Of a stretch of 64,000 nucleotides of DNA, positions 51,372-58,921 are shown piece after piece. Within the stretch, counting starts at the first letter, position 1, and every line of letters starts with the position of its first letter. Both the position numbers and the translations under genes were made by a program. Below the pieces are notes generated by a model that saw nothing but the letters and a program-made list of their open reading frames with translations, was not told where the DNA came from and made no database searches. Origin of the DNA: a virus; IMG/VR virus record IMGVR_UViG_3300017751_003243, positions 19,021 to 83,020 of that record. One strand, written 5' to 3'.

Positions 51372-52354
51372 AGTACAGGATACCTCGCTTGTAATGGCTC
51401 GGCGTAAGCCTGAGCATTATCAGTTATTCTTTGCATATCATACAATGCACAGAACTTCATAAGACGCAAACCTACTTGTTTAATGTTCTTAGGTTGTGCA
51501 TTCTCTTGAATAGTTGTTGTAATTTTCTCTTTAATGTTCTCAGGTTGTGCAGTAAGATCACATAGTATTACATTACGATTATAATCATCTAATACTCTAT
51601 GTTCTACACCTTCATGATCAACCCAACGTTGTAACATTAAGTTATTCCAAGCATAGCCTTTATTGCTTTTATCTGCAAATGCTTCTTGTAAGCCTACCTT
51701 GTTCTTAGTGCCTTTTACTCTTACACCAGGATAAGCACTAAACACGTTGTCACTAGTGTCGCCTCGCATACACTTTTCAAACAGTAACCACTCAGGGTTA
51801 GGTGCAAGTTTTTCTGCTTTAGTTTTCTTATCTATAATCTTCTTACCCTTGTCATCAAAGTAACCTTCGTGTGTAATAGTTGTATTGCTAACACCGTTAT
51901 ACTGTGTAACCTTAGGGCTAATAAGTTGTGCAAAGTCTCCGTCTGTGCTGATAATAACGTGTTCGTCATCTGGGTGTGCTTGTACCCAACCTGCAATAAG
52001 ATCATCTGCTTCTAGTTCATTGTGTTGCAGTACAGTACAGTTAGTCTTTTCTGTAACAAAGTTTTTAAAGTTATCAAATGTTTCCCAGAACACTTTTTCT
52101 TCTTCTGCCTGTGCTTCTGTTAGTGCATCTCTACTTTCTTTTCTGTTACGTTTGTAAGGCTCATAAAAATCCTTACGCCAGCTTCTGCCTTCTAAACAGA
52201 ACACAACATGACTGCCATCAAAGTCTTGCCATGCCTTTTTAATACTATTGAACGTAATATGAAATGCCATACCTACCTTTATGTCCAATTCGCCTCGTAC
52301 TACATGGCGAGCTCTAAAGAAAGTATTCGCAGTATCTATAAGAACATATTTCAT
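51368..52354 (-). CDS. 5'-3' exonuclease/RNase H (T4 Rnh, FEN family)
   Basis: 328 residues. VLIDTANTFFRAR (about 4-16) gives the first metal-binding Asp. FCLEGRSWRKDFYEPYKRNR, LEADDLIAGWVQ (about 118) and IISTDGDFAQLI supply the acidic cluster, and MRGDTSDNVFSAYPGVRVKGTK the downstream DNA-binding H3TH segment. It removes RNA primers and flap 5' ends in phage replication, as does T4 Rnh. Length is close to T4's 305 residues. First gene of a unit driven by a perfect sigma70-type promoter, so expected early. Confidence 0.92.
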   Translation of the reverse strand: MKYVLIDTANTFFRARHVVRGELDIKVGMAFHITFNSIKKAWQDFDGSHVVFCLEGRSWRKDFYEPYKRNRKESRDALTEAQAEEEKVFWETFDNFKNFVTEKTNCTVLQHNELEADDLIAGWVQAHPDDEHVIISTDGDFAQLISPKVTQYNGVSNTTITHEGYFDDKGKKIIDKKTKAEKLAPNPEWLLFEKCMRGDTSDNVFSAYPGVRVKGTKNKVGLQEAFADKSNKGYAWNNLMLQRWVDHEGVEHRVLDDYNRNVILCDLTAQPENIKEKITTTIQENAQPKNIKQVGLRLMKFCALYDMQRITDNAQAYAEPLQARYPVL

Positions 52355-52387
52355 TTTATTACCTATTTAATTTTCTATTATGTTTAA

Positions 52388-52416
52388 ATTATAGCACAAA
52401 ATTAACACGTTGTCAA
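52388..52416 (-). promoter_or_regulatory. Sigma70-type promoter, perfect consensus
   Basis: On the - strand, TTGACA (52411-52416), 17-bp spacer, TATAAT (52388-52393). Its -35 box overlaps the stop codon of the upstream gene (52413). Start of transcription is near 52381, 26 bp before the nuclease ATG. Confidence 0.85.
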
Positions 52417-52796
52417 GAAACTTCTGTCTTGCCATCTTTACGTTTATTGATCTTTATATGACCAGCATCTCTCTTAGGATCCAAACCTTGTTCTTCCAAA
52501 ATGTTTCTTGCAATAGTCTTAAACCATGCATCAACAATCTGCTCGTTTGTTTCTCCAGAGTATCCTGCGTCTAGTAGTTGTTCAATAAATTCGTTATTCC
52601 AATCCAATTCAAAGAATCCGTTTTTGATATCCTTTGGATTAACATGGGTATTCAAAACTGCAACCCAAGGCTTTTTATCCTTTGTTGCTTGTTTCTTTTC
52701 TTCCTGTAAAATACGTAGTCTTTTCTCTTCAGACGTTTCTTCTACTGGACCTTTCTTAACGAACTTATCTTTGACCTTGTTTATAAAGTCTTTCAT
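52413..52796 (-). CDS. Conserved phage hypothetical protein
   Basis: 127 residues from the ATG at 52796, which overlaps the upstream stop (ATGA) and has AAGGAG 7 bp before it; a longer frame begins 8 codons earlier. A basic, Lys-rich N-terminal helix with KRLRILQEEKKQATKDKKPW is followed by AVLNTHVNPKDIKNGFFELDWNNEFIEQLLDAGYSGETNEQIVDAWF, a domain common in T4-like marine phages. Function unknown. Confidence 0.75.
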   Translation of the reverse strand: MKDFINKVKDKFVKKGPVEETSEEKRLRILQEEKKQATKDKKPWVAVLNTHVNPKDIKNGFFELDWNNEFIEQLLDAGYSGETNEQIVDAWFKTIARNILEEQGLDPKRDAGHIKINKRKDGKTEVS

Positions 52797-53134
52797 AAGT
52801 TTTCTCCTTCTATTCTCCAATCATTACCAAAACTAAGAATACAATGTGATTGATAACTTGGATGAAACTCTAGTATTGTATACGAATTTGTTTTTGGATT
52901 GACCCAAACTGACATTGGTATAAATGCAGTAGTATCTGATAGTCCTTCACCACCATATACCTTTGTTGCCTGTGTTCCTTGAAAACGAAGTATCTCTCCT
53001 CTATTGAGCAACCCCTGTTTCACTGTTTCCCAATCCGCACACATAACAGGCTTCTGATTCCATTCAGCCGCCTTTGTGTCTGTGTAAACTGCCACCGCAG
53101 TAAACAAAACTAATATAGCTATTAACATTTTCAT
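52793..53134 (-). CDS. Small exported hypothetical protein
   Basis: 113 residues with a clear signal peptide (KMLIAILVLFTAVAVYTDTKA, cleavage near residue 23). The mature part has two cysteines (CADWETV, HCILSFG), consistent with a periplasmic disulfide, and aromatic-rich strands (TSYTILEFHPSYQ-like). Strong AGGAGGTG precedes the ATG. Might act on the host envelope, but no enzymatic motif is seen. Confidence 0.74.
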   Translation of the reverse strand: MKMLIAILVLFTAVAVYTDTKAAEWNQKPVMCADWETVKQGLLNRGEILRFQGTQATKVYGGEGLSDTTAFIPMSVWVNPKTNSYTILEFHPSYQSHCILSFGNDWRIEGENL

Positions 53135-53145
53135 AATAACACCTC

Positions 53146-54042
53146 CTAAGTGCCTATCGCATTACCAAACAAGTATACGTGTACTCTTGCCGCCACGTTA
53201 TAACCTCTTTGAAATGCCAGTTTAGCAACGTCACCTGCTGTCGCAGTTTGCTCTTCTTCTCTAGCCCCAACGGGCATGATCCATACAGGCCAATTACAAC
53301 CTGCTGATCTAAATTTCTCTATAGCTTCGTCCATCTCGTCCCATTGTCTTTGTTCACTACCTACAACAAACTTTAATTGTCCTTTGTTAGAAACTTGATA
53401 ATATTCTCCAACTACTTCTGGAATAATAGCTTTCTTAGTTTGTTCACCTGATACTGTAAACAGTTTAGGACTACAACTAAAGAATACTTCTTGATCAATT
53501 CCTGTAGCCCATTCTTTAAAAGGCTCTCTTAACTTTTGTGTACCGTTAGTTTCAAAAGTCATTGACTCTGGTAAATTACCTTGTTTTAATAATTCTTCAT
53601 ATATACCAACACTTGCCTGTTGTCCAGTAATCATTAAAGGCTCACCACCTGTAAAGCATAAGTGTTGTCTTTGCTTACTCATAGGATGTAAGAACTTGCC
53701 TTCTGGGTTCGACTCTGTCTTTAGTATATCAACAATCTTGTTTGCTAAAGAATCAGGAGTTTCTTGACCCATCAAGTGTTTATACTTCTTAGCCCAAGTA
53801 TAACTAGAATCACAACCTTTTTCCCAAACAGGTAAGTCTTCAACTCTTTTTACTTGGCTTACATCATAATCTAAAAACGGAAGATCATATGTGTCAGGAT
53901 TTGTAGGATCTACTTGTCCAAACCCACTACATTGTAAGTTACACAAGAAGAAACGTATCCAAGCAGTAGGCACACCTGTATAGTGTCCTTCACCCTGTAT
54001 CGAATGAAATATTTCACTGTAATAATATTTCTTCTCTGCCAT
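53146..54042 (-). CDS. queE: 7-carboxy-7-deazaguanine synthase
   Basis: 298 residues. Radical SAM enzyme that converts carboxy-tetrahydropterin to 7-carboxy-7-deazaguanine. IFHSIQGEGHYTGVPTAWIRF is the family N-terminus. Cluster cysteines are C34, C38 and C77, the last in GCDSSYTW; a 38-residue insertion separates the second from the third. CFTGGEPLMITGQQ binds SAM and MTFETNGTQKL follows. Typical bacterial QueE is 210-220 residues, so this is enlarged. With folE and queD in this window it supplies a deazaguanine route for tRNA queuosine or phage DNA modification; no transglycosylase is in view. Confidence 0.92.
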   Translation of the reverse strand: MAEKKYYYSEIFHSIQGEGHYTGVPTAWIRFFLCNLQCSGFGQVDPTNPDTYDLPFLDYDVSQVKRVEDLPVWEKGCDSSYTWAKKYKHLMGQETPDSLANKIVDILKTESNPEGKFLHPMSKQRQHLCFTGGEPLMITGQQASVGIYEELLKQGNLPESMTFETNGTQKLREPFKEWATGIDQEVFFSCSPKLFTVSGEQTKKAIIPEVVGEYYQVSNKGQLKFVVGSEQRQWDEMDEAIEKFRSAGCNWPVWIMPVGAREEEQTATAGDVAKLAFQRGYNVAARVHVYLFGNAIGT

Positions 54043-54044
54043 TT

Positions 54045-54233
54045 CTATTCACTTATTTTAACTAATGGTTCATGGTAGTAACTATCGTTATAGTCACCGT
54101 CTGTTCCTCTAAAAGTTCTAATAGTAGATTCTTTTATAAGCATACCATCTTTCTTACGATACGTAATGAATTCTTGTTTGATCACGCCGTCAGTATCTCT
54201 ATCGATATGTTGTTTCATTGGACCTTCCTTCAT
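54045..54233 (-). CDS. Small hypothetical protein
   Basis: 62 residues from the ATG at 54233 (TAATG overlap with the upstream gene, GGAG 7 bp before). A second in-frame ATG 5 codons later also has a fair ribosome site, so the start is uncertain. Beta-rich and charged (KQEFITYRKKDGMLIKESTIRTFRG). Function unknown; between the small membrane protein gene and queE. Confidence 0.55.
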   Translation of the reverse strand: MKEGPMKQHIDRDTDGVIKQEFITYRKKDGMLIKESTIRTFRGTDGDYNDSYYHEPLVKISE

Positions 54234-54436
54234 TAAACTATCTCCTCTATTATTCCTAAGACCTCTGCAATAAACAAGATGGCTCCTGCGGCCATAAAAG
54301 GCCAGCCCCATGCTTCTAACATATATCCGCCGTAGACTAAACAGCCACAGGCTACCATTCGGAATATACTTTTAACAAGGCTTACACTAAAGTGATTATC
54401 ACCTGGGTCTTTGTTTGCTATACTAATTTTACTCAT
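54233..54436 (-). CDS. Small two-helix membrane protein
   Basis: 67 residues. Two hydrophobic segments (SIFRMVACGCLVYGGYMLEAW and PFMAAGAILFIAEVLGIIEEIV, about 23-67) predict an inner-membrane hairpin; the N-terminal 20 residues are polar. Coupled by 8-bp overlap to the preceding membrane protein gene. Function unknown. Confidence 0.68.
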   Translation of the reverse strand: MSKISIANKDPGDNHFSVSLVKSIFRMVACGCLVYGGYMLEAWGWPFMAAGAILFIAEVLGIIEEIV

Positions 54437-54812
54437 GTTCTCCTCCTGGATCTCCTTTAGGTAAATCTACTTTATAAGGAAGACCATTTTTATCTCTCAT
54501 AATAACATGACCTCTGCCTCTGCCATATGAGTGATAACCTTTAACAAAGTTAAAGGCGTTTGGATTACTTTCAACAACTTTAAATGTTGCAACAGTAATA
54601 ACAACTCCTGCAACGAAAAGCATATGAGCAATAGCACTAATGCCAAATGCCCAAACACTATCAACAATTAAAATTGCAAAAATACTTGACCACATAAATG
54701 CTAGTATCTGCATCATCATGTGACGTACTTGCAAGTCTGGGATATGTCTTAATGGATTAACTTTATGATCCATAATACCATTCCAACCTGATACAATCCA
54801 TTCTCTAATCAC
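54429..54812 (-). CDS. Membrane protein, hypothetical
   Basis: 127 residues from GTG at 54812, which overlaps the folE stop and has AGGAG 7 bp upstream; the longer frame from 54887 lies inside folE and is less likely. Two transmembrane helices (MQILAFMWSSIFAILIVDSVWAFGI and AIAHMLFVAGVVITVATFKVV, about 35-80) and a charged, Gly-rich C-terminal tail. Function unknown. The two membrane genes between folE and queE may be co-regulated only by position. Confidence 0.66.
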   Translation of the reverse strand: MIREWIVSGWNGIMDHKVNPLRHIPDLQVRHMMMQILAFMWSSIFAILIVDSVWAFGISAIAHMLFVAGVVITVATFKVVESNPNAFNFVKGYHSYGRGRGHVIMRDKNGLPYKVDLPKGDPGGEHE

Positions 54813-55491
54813 GTGCAAACTCCTGTTGTAATTTGATGTTATCCATAAACTCTTTTTTAGTACCCATGTCTTTTTCAAATGCACCACGTAAGACTGTAGT
54901 TTGTGTTAAACTACTTCTTGCCATAATACCTCTGTTCTCACAACAACCATGTGTTGCTTGAATGTAAACACCTACGTTAGGACTGTTAGTTGCCTTACCA
55001 ATCTCATTAGCAATAACATTATTAAGTTCTTCTTGTAGTGTACCTCTTCTTGCACACCATTGAGCAATACGTGTATACTTAGAAAGTCCAATAAGTGTTT
55101 CCGCGGCAATAATACCAATGTATGCAACACCACTCACTGGTTGGTGATGATGTGAACACATACTTTTAATTTCGCTTCTTACAACAAGCATACCCTTATA
55201 ACCATCTTCTACATGGTTCGGAAATGCAGTTGCATTAGGCATTGGGTTATAACGTCCTTGCATAAGTTCATTGATATACATCTTTGCAAGACGTCTACCA
55301 GTGTCCATACTGTTAGGATCATTAAAACGATCTATAACCAAGCTGTCTAACACTTCTTCAAACTTTGGTGTAAGTTCTTCGATTAGTGCATCTTTGTCGC
55401 CCGGTTGTAGATGCTGTGATATGTTGTCACCAGCCCAGAATCTATCTCCTGAGTCTTGTAACCTCTGTATTATTTCTTCACTTTTCTTCAA
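54805..55491 (-). CDS. folE: GTP cyclohydrolase I
   Basis: 228 residues. Converts GTP to dihydroneopterin triphosphate, the entry to folate and deazaguanine synthesis. Motifs: RSEIKSMCSHHHQPVSG with the zinc Cys and His (about 106-122), GLSKYTRIAQWCARRGTLQEEL, and THGCCENRGIMARS with the second zinc Cys. Start is TTG at 55491 with GGAG 7 bp upstream; no nearer in-frame ATG is supported. It heads the operon continuing to queE, from the promoter at 55538. Confidence 0.94.
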   Translation of the reverse strand: MKKSEEIIQRLQDSGDRFWAGDNISQHLQPGDKDALIEELTPKFEEVLDSLVIDRFNDPNSMDTGRRLAKMYINELMQGRYNPMPNATAFPNHVEDGYKGMLVVRSEIKSMCSHHHQPVSGVAYIGIIAAETLIGLSKYTRIAQWCARRGTLQEELNNVIANEIGKATNSPNVGVYIQATHGCCENRGIMARSSLTQTTVLRGAFEKDMGTKKEFMDNIKLQQEFARD

Positions 55492-55509
55492 TTCTCTTCT
55501 CCGATGTTA

Positions 55510-55525
55510 AGGCAGTGGATTGCCT
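55510..55525 (-). promoter_or_regulatory. Short 5' leader hairpin before folE
   Basis: A 5-bp perfect stem (AGGCA and TGCCT) with a 6-nt loop, just inside the predicted start of the folE transcript and 19 bp before the TTG start. It may stabilise the 5' end or modulate initiation; too small to be a riboswitch. Confidence 0.3.
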
Positions 55526-55537
55526 GTACTTGTTTAT

Positions 55538-55566
55538 AGTATACACTTATTTAGGTTTTTTGTCAA
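55538..55566 (-). promoter_or_regulatory. Sigma70-type promoter for the folE operon
   Basis: On the - strand, TTGACA (55561-55566), 17-bp spacer, TATACT (55538-55543; one mismatch). Predicted start near 55531. It lies directly after the stop of the upstream operon's last gene. Confidence 0.8.
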
Positions 55567-55568
55567 GT

Positions 55569-55778
55569 TTATTCTGAAAAGTATCTGTTCAATACTTCCA
55601 ATTCATCCATGTACTGAGCAATAACGGCTAATTCTTTTTCGATTGCTTCTAATACGTCCGGATGCTCGCCAATCCCTACACTATTATTTAGGTACACTTC
55701 AACATTCATTTTATGTTTGTCGATGTGTCCTTGTGCATGGCTCTTGAGTGCTTCTATCATTTTAGCTCTGTTGGACAT
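55569..55778 (-). CDS. Small conserved phage hypothetical protein
   Basis: 69 residues from the ATG at 55778 (AAAGGA upstream); a longer in-frame start is 5 codons earlier. Helical (NRAKMIEALKSHAQGHIDKHKMNVEVYLNNSVGIGEHPDVLEAIEKELAVIAQYMDELEVLNRYFSE), probably a coiled-coil. Similar small proteins occur in T4-like marine phages. Overlaps the SGNH gene's end by 17 bp. Confidence 0.72.
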   Translation of the reverse strand: MSNRAKMIEALKSHAQGHIDKHKMNVEVYLNNSVGIGEHPDVLEAIEKELAVIAQYMDELEVLNRYFSE

Positions 55779-56649
55779 TTGATTTCCTTTCAAATTGTTG
55801 TGGCAGATATTCTAAGGCAATAATCTTATGGATGTCTTCTCCGAAGTGTTCTCCATCGATTGTTTCTTTAGTAATATCCACGTTCTTTTCACGTAGAAAC
55901 CATTCTTCTACATGATTGGTTGCGACCTGGATGTAGTCAAAGTTATAAAAAGAATTTCTTAACTTTGGAATAAGCATTTCATCTGGTATCCAAGTCCATT
56001 TGTTTAGACTGAATAATTTAAGTTCAGCCCCATTGTTTCTGCATAACTCTTGCAGTATATACATCTCCTTAAACCACTCACGTTGTGCTTTAAGTGACAT
56101 AATTTCCATCCAAGTCTTTACTTTCATAAACGGCTCTGCTCTTAAGTCAGGTTCGTCAACCATAAACCTTGGATTGAATTTTACGTTAAAATGTAACCTA
56201 TCAGAATAGTCCTGAGGGTAACATTGGAAAGGAATATCAAATACATCTCTCTTTTCGTTGTGTATTCTTTTTAACCATAAGTCGATATTGCCTTTTTTAT
56301 GTTCCAGATGATACAGTTCATCTAAAGGAACCATGTTCTCATAATCCGGTGGATCCATCATGCTTAATCTAAAACGATTCCAGTATGTGTTCTGTACGAC
56401 AACTTCTTTTATGTCATCGTATGTCTTAAACAAATGACTTAACCATTCGCTATATTCCCACCAGCCATTACTACTGTTAGCAAATATAACTCCGTCAGCA
56501 TCTTTGTTATTGATGTAGAATTCTGCCCAGTTGTTGTCATTCCACTTGCCACTGAAAGGCCAAGTGTTAATATCCAACACTTTATCCTCAGGCATATCCT
56601 TAACATGATATCCGCAAGTATGACTACAACCTAGAGCCGCAATTCTCAT
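55762..56649 (-). CDS. SGNH-like hydrolase
   Basis: 295 residues. IAALGCSHTCGYHV holds the block I serine (S9). VIFANSSNGWWEYSEWL is the Gly/Asn block and KEVVVQNTYWNRFRL follows. The terminal Asp/His is IDGEHFGEDIHKIIA. Fourth SGNH-type protein of the window, but outside the accessory island. No signal peptide. Substrate unknown; overlaps the HIT gene by 4 bp. Confidence 0.65.
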   Translation of the reverse strand: MRIAALGCSHTCGYHVKDMPEDKVLDINTWPFSGKWNDNNWAEFYINNKDADGVIFANSSNGWWEYSEWLSHLFKTYDDIKEVVVQNTYWNRFRLSMMDPPDYENMVPLDELYHLEHKKGNIDLWLKRIHNEKRDVFDIPFQCYPQDYSDRLHFNVKFNPRFMVDEPDLRAEPFMKVKTWMEIMSLKAQREWFKEMYILQELCRNNGAELKLFSLNKWTWIPDEMLIPKLRNSFYNFDYIQVATNHVEEWFLREKNVDITKETIDGEHFGEDIHKIIALEYLPQQFERKSNVQQS

Positions 56650-57068
56650 TTATTTAAGATCCTCTCTTGTGCTTCAATAATTTCTTCTGTTGTAAATTTA
56701 CCTTCACGTATATTTAGATCCTTATCTATATATTTTTGCTTATGTGGCAACACTCCTCGCACACCTCCTTTAGGATCTGCCATATCACCTTCACGCCTAG
56801 GAATCAAATGTACGTGTGGCCACATTACACTTTGTCCTGCTTCTTTGCCTACGTTCTGTCCTATGTTAAAAGCATCACAGTATCCACGTTCAACCCAATC
56901 ATAGCCCCATTTGTAAGCGGCCTTAAAACATTCTGTCAAATGATCCCAGTCTTCTACTTTAGGTACAAAAAGAATATGTCCTTCTGTAACCGGATACTTG
57001 TCCTTAAACACAGTAAATTGTCTAGTGTCTACTAACACGTCTTTCCAAGGTATTTGACTAAACTCCAT
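56646..57068 (-). CDS. HIT-family nucleotide hydrolase with altered first His
   Basis: 140 residues. HILFVPKVEDWDHLTECFKAA and FNIGQNVGKEAGQSVMWPHVHLIPRREGD show a HIT fold. The family triad HxHxH is W83-P-H85-V-H87: the first histidine is Trp, while the presumed nucleophile H85 and the last His remain. HIT enzymes hydrolyse or transfer nucleoside phosphates (Ap4A, adenylated intermediates). Retention of the nucleophile suggests possible but altered activity. Confidence 0.82.
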   Translation of the reverse strand: MEFSQIPWKDVLVDTRQFTVFKDKYPVTEGHILFVPKVEDWDHLTECFKAAYKWGYDWVERGYCDAFNIGQNVGKEAGQSVMWPHVHLIPRREGDMADPKGGVRGVLPHKQKYIDKDLNIREGKFTTEEIIEAQERILNK

Positions 57069-57453
57069 AAAACTCTTCCTTAATGTATCTTTTTAATTCA
57101 TGATCACCTACGTTCTCAGGTACACGTTTGTTATAGAATAACTCGTAACTATCTGATCCGTATTTGCCGATGCCATATAACTTTGTAGCATCTACCTTAT
57201 CCCAAGTTAGAAAGTCTTTTGTCATCTTTCTAATTGCGTTCTCACGTCTATTATAAAATCCTAAACTTTTTATTACGTTAATAACAGTTGCTTTTCTGCT
57301 TCTAAGAAACTTCTCTGGCGTTGGCCATCTATCAAAAAACTCTGGTAGTACTCTTTTAACTTGTATTCTACCTGTTTGATTTAAACATATAACACCTACA
57401 AAGTGTTGCCATAAGTTTTCTACCTGTTGTTGAACCATTAAGTCTTCACGCAT
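57058..57453 (-). CDS. MBD4/EndoIII-like HhH-GPD DNA glycosylase
   Basis: 131 residues. FVGVICLNQTGRIQVKRVLPEFFDRWPTPEKFL resembles the helical N-part; helix-hairpin-helix KLYGIGKYGSDSYELF (about 91-106) and PENVGDHELKRYI with the catalytic Asp (D117) are close in form to the mammalian MBD4 glycosylase (GIGKYxNDSYxIF, PEDHKLxxY). It lacks the Fe-S loop of EndoIII. It could excise T or U opposite G, or a modified pyrimidine, in phage or host DNA. Overlaps the HIT gene by 11 bp. Confidence 0.8.
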   Translation of the reverse strand: MREDLMVQQQVENLWQHFVGVICLNQTGRIQVKRVLPEFFDRWPTPEKFLRSRKATVINVIKSLGFYNRRENAIRKMTKDFLTWDKVDATKLYGIGKYGSDSYELFYNKRVPENVGDHELKRYIKEEFYGV

Positions 57454-57688
57454 CTATGTCAATCCATTCAGTAACTTTGATCATATCGTGTAGTTTCCTT
57501 TTAGCTTCTGTTATATTCTTTGCAGGTACCCAGGCTTGTCCTATACCTTCGTGTTCATTCAAACGTCTTATTTCCAATGCTATATCGCTATCTGCTTTTT
57601 TGTGCATACTGATAACCGCTGGCACTTTAAAGTTTAATACGTGTACCCTATCTTTTATATCAGGAAATTTAACTATATTATCGGTCAT
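57446..57688 (-). CDS. Small conserved hypothetical protein
   Basis: 80 residues. VHVLNFKVPAVISMHKKADSDIALEIRRLNEHEGIGQAWVPAKNITEAKRKLHDMIKVTEWIDID; compact alpha/beta with no motif I know. ATG overlaps the upstream stop (ATGA), and a perfect promoter lies about 60 bp upstream inside that upstream gene, so this gene can be read as the head of the unit containing the MBD4-like and HIT genes. Confidence 0.68.
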   Translation of the reverse strand: MTDNIVKFPDIKDRVHVLNFKVPAVISMHKKADSDIALEIRRLNEHEGIGQAWVPAKNITEAKRKLHDMIKVTEWIDIDA

Positions 57689-58386
57689 ATCTTGGGTTTA
57701 ATTTTAATTAATTTTTTTGGTCTTAATTTCAAAGCTCTAGTCATTAAGTTTATTATACCACCTTTTTTGAATTGTGTCAAGAATCTTTTTCTATCTAATT
57801 CCTTAATAATGTCATCTGTAAGAATACATTCTTTTAATTGGACAAATGAATTTAATTTTGGTGTTGTAAACTTAACGTAGCATAATGGATCTCCACGTTT
57901 AATAACCAATTTCTTTTTGGTATCGTTAAACACAAATCCCCAACTAATACTTCTTATCCAACTATGTATGTTATAACTACCGCCAATAACTTCACCTGGA
58001 AATTTATCCATGTGCATAAAAGGTGGCAGTATTTCCATTAAGCATGGATCATCTGCTATAAACAAATAGTTTAAATTAAATTGAAACATAGGCTTTTTAA
58101 CATCATACATTTCATTAGGCTGATGTAGTGTAACTAAATTTTGTAATTGTTGTGTATCTACTTCGTCACTTGAAATTTCTACTGCACCATCTTTAGGCGT
58201 AGCAGTAAAAGACACAGGCGACTTTAAAAGAAATAGATTATTATAGAAGCCTTGATAAGAAGGACAATCTATTACACCTCTATTATTATAATCTTTGTTT
58301 ACTATCTTTGGTGTCTTGAATCTTTCAGGCTCTACAACCAGTAGTTCTGGTATACTTCCTGTCCAACACCAACCTATGTTAATCAT
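57685..58386 (-). CDS. Conserved phage hypothetical protein
   Basis: 233 residues, soluble, no recognised catalytic motif. IGWCWTGSIPELLVVEPERF near the start, FLLKSPVSFTATPKDGAVEIS, and a C-terminal basic tail (FLTQFKKGGIINLMTRALKLRPKKLIKIKPKI). The region coding for GGIINL also contains an intact promoter for the next genes. The DDPCLMEILPPFMHMDKFPGEVIGG segment may bind a small ligand. Overlaps its neighbours by 4 and 8 bp. Confidence 0.7.
   Translation of the reverse strand: MINIGWCWTGSIPELLVVEPERFKTPKIVNKDYNNRGVIDCPSYQGFYNNLFLLKSPVSFTATPKDGAVEISSDEVDTQQLQNLVTLHQPNEMYDVKKPMFQFNLNYLFIADDPCLMEILPPFMHMDKFPGEVIGGSYNIHSWIRSISWGFVFNDTKKKLVIKRGDPLCYVKFTTPKLNSFVQLKECILTDDIIKELDRKRFLTQFKKGGIINLMTRALKLRPKKLIKIKPKI
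57752..57780 (-). promoter_or_regulatory. Perfect sigma70-type promoter embedded in coding sequence
   Basis: On the - strand, TTGACA (57775-57780), 17-bp spacer, TATAAT (57752-57757), fully inside the 3' end of the gene at 57685-58386. Start near 57745, 57 bp before the ATG at 57688. Exact consensus with exact spacer is unlikely by chance and the strand and place are sensible. Confidence 0.8.
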
Positions 58387-58921
58387 ACTTTCCCACGTTC
58401 TCCCAAGGATAAACTAACCAAACGTCTTCCTCAGCTTTGTTAACTTCGTCACAGAAGTAAGAAACAGATCCAAACTTACTAGCTAGGTTTTCTGTAAGTG
58501 TAGCAAATTTAACATTGCCACCCCATATCCTAGCCCACTTGTCTGGGTCATTGTGTCTTGACTCCCAATCTTTTTTAATCCAGTTAAATGTAGCACCAGT
58601 GTCGTTGATGTCATCTACGATTAAAATTTTCTTACTAGTTGGGCTACCTGATGCAACCTTGCCATCTAGAATACCAAAAGCATCATCGGCCATCCAGTCA
58701 ACACTATCACCTGCTCTACCTGATTCGTTATCACGTAGACTAATCTTAATAGACTCACAACGTATGCCAGTCATGTTACTAATAATAGTTGCTGGTACAT
58801 TACCACCTCTGGTAATACCTACAATATAGTCGGGTCTCCAAGAGTCATTGTACATATCGCTTACGATACTTGTACACATATTCTCCACGTCTTTCCAACT
58901 ATAATATTTTTTCTTAATCAT
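58379..58921 (-). CDS. Phosphoribosyltransferase-like protein
   Basis: 180 residues from the ATG at 58921 (GGAG 5 bp upstream). PDYIVGITRGGNVPATIISNMTG and KILIVDDINDTGATFNWI (the 13-residue PRPP-binding motif with the paired acidic residues) define a type I PRTase. Closest in form to the xanthine/hypoxanthine types. Could recycle host purines during infection or serve deazapurine metabolism; base specificity cannot be read. Overlaps the 2OG oxygenase gene by 8 bp. Confidence 0.84.
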   Translation of the reverse strand: MIKKKYYSWKDVENMCTSIVSDMYNDSWRPDYIVGITRGGNVPATIISNMTGIRCESIKISLRDNESGRAGDSVDWMADDAFGILDGKVASGSPTSKKILIVDDINDTGATFNWIKKDWESRHNDPDKWARIWGGNVKFATLTENLASKFGSVSYFCDEVNKAEEDVWLVYPWENVGKYD

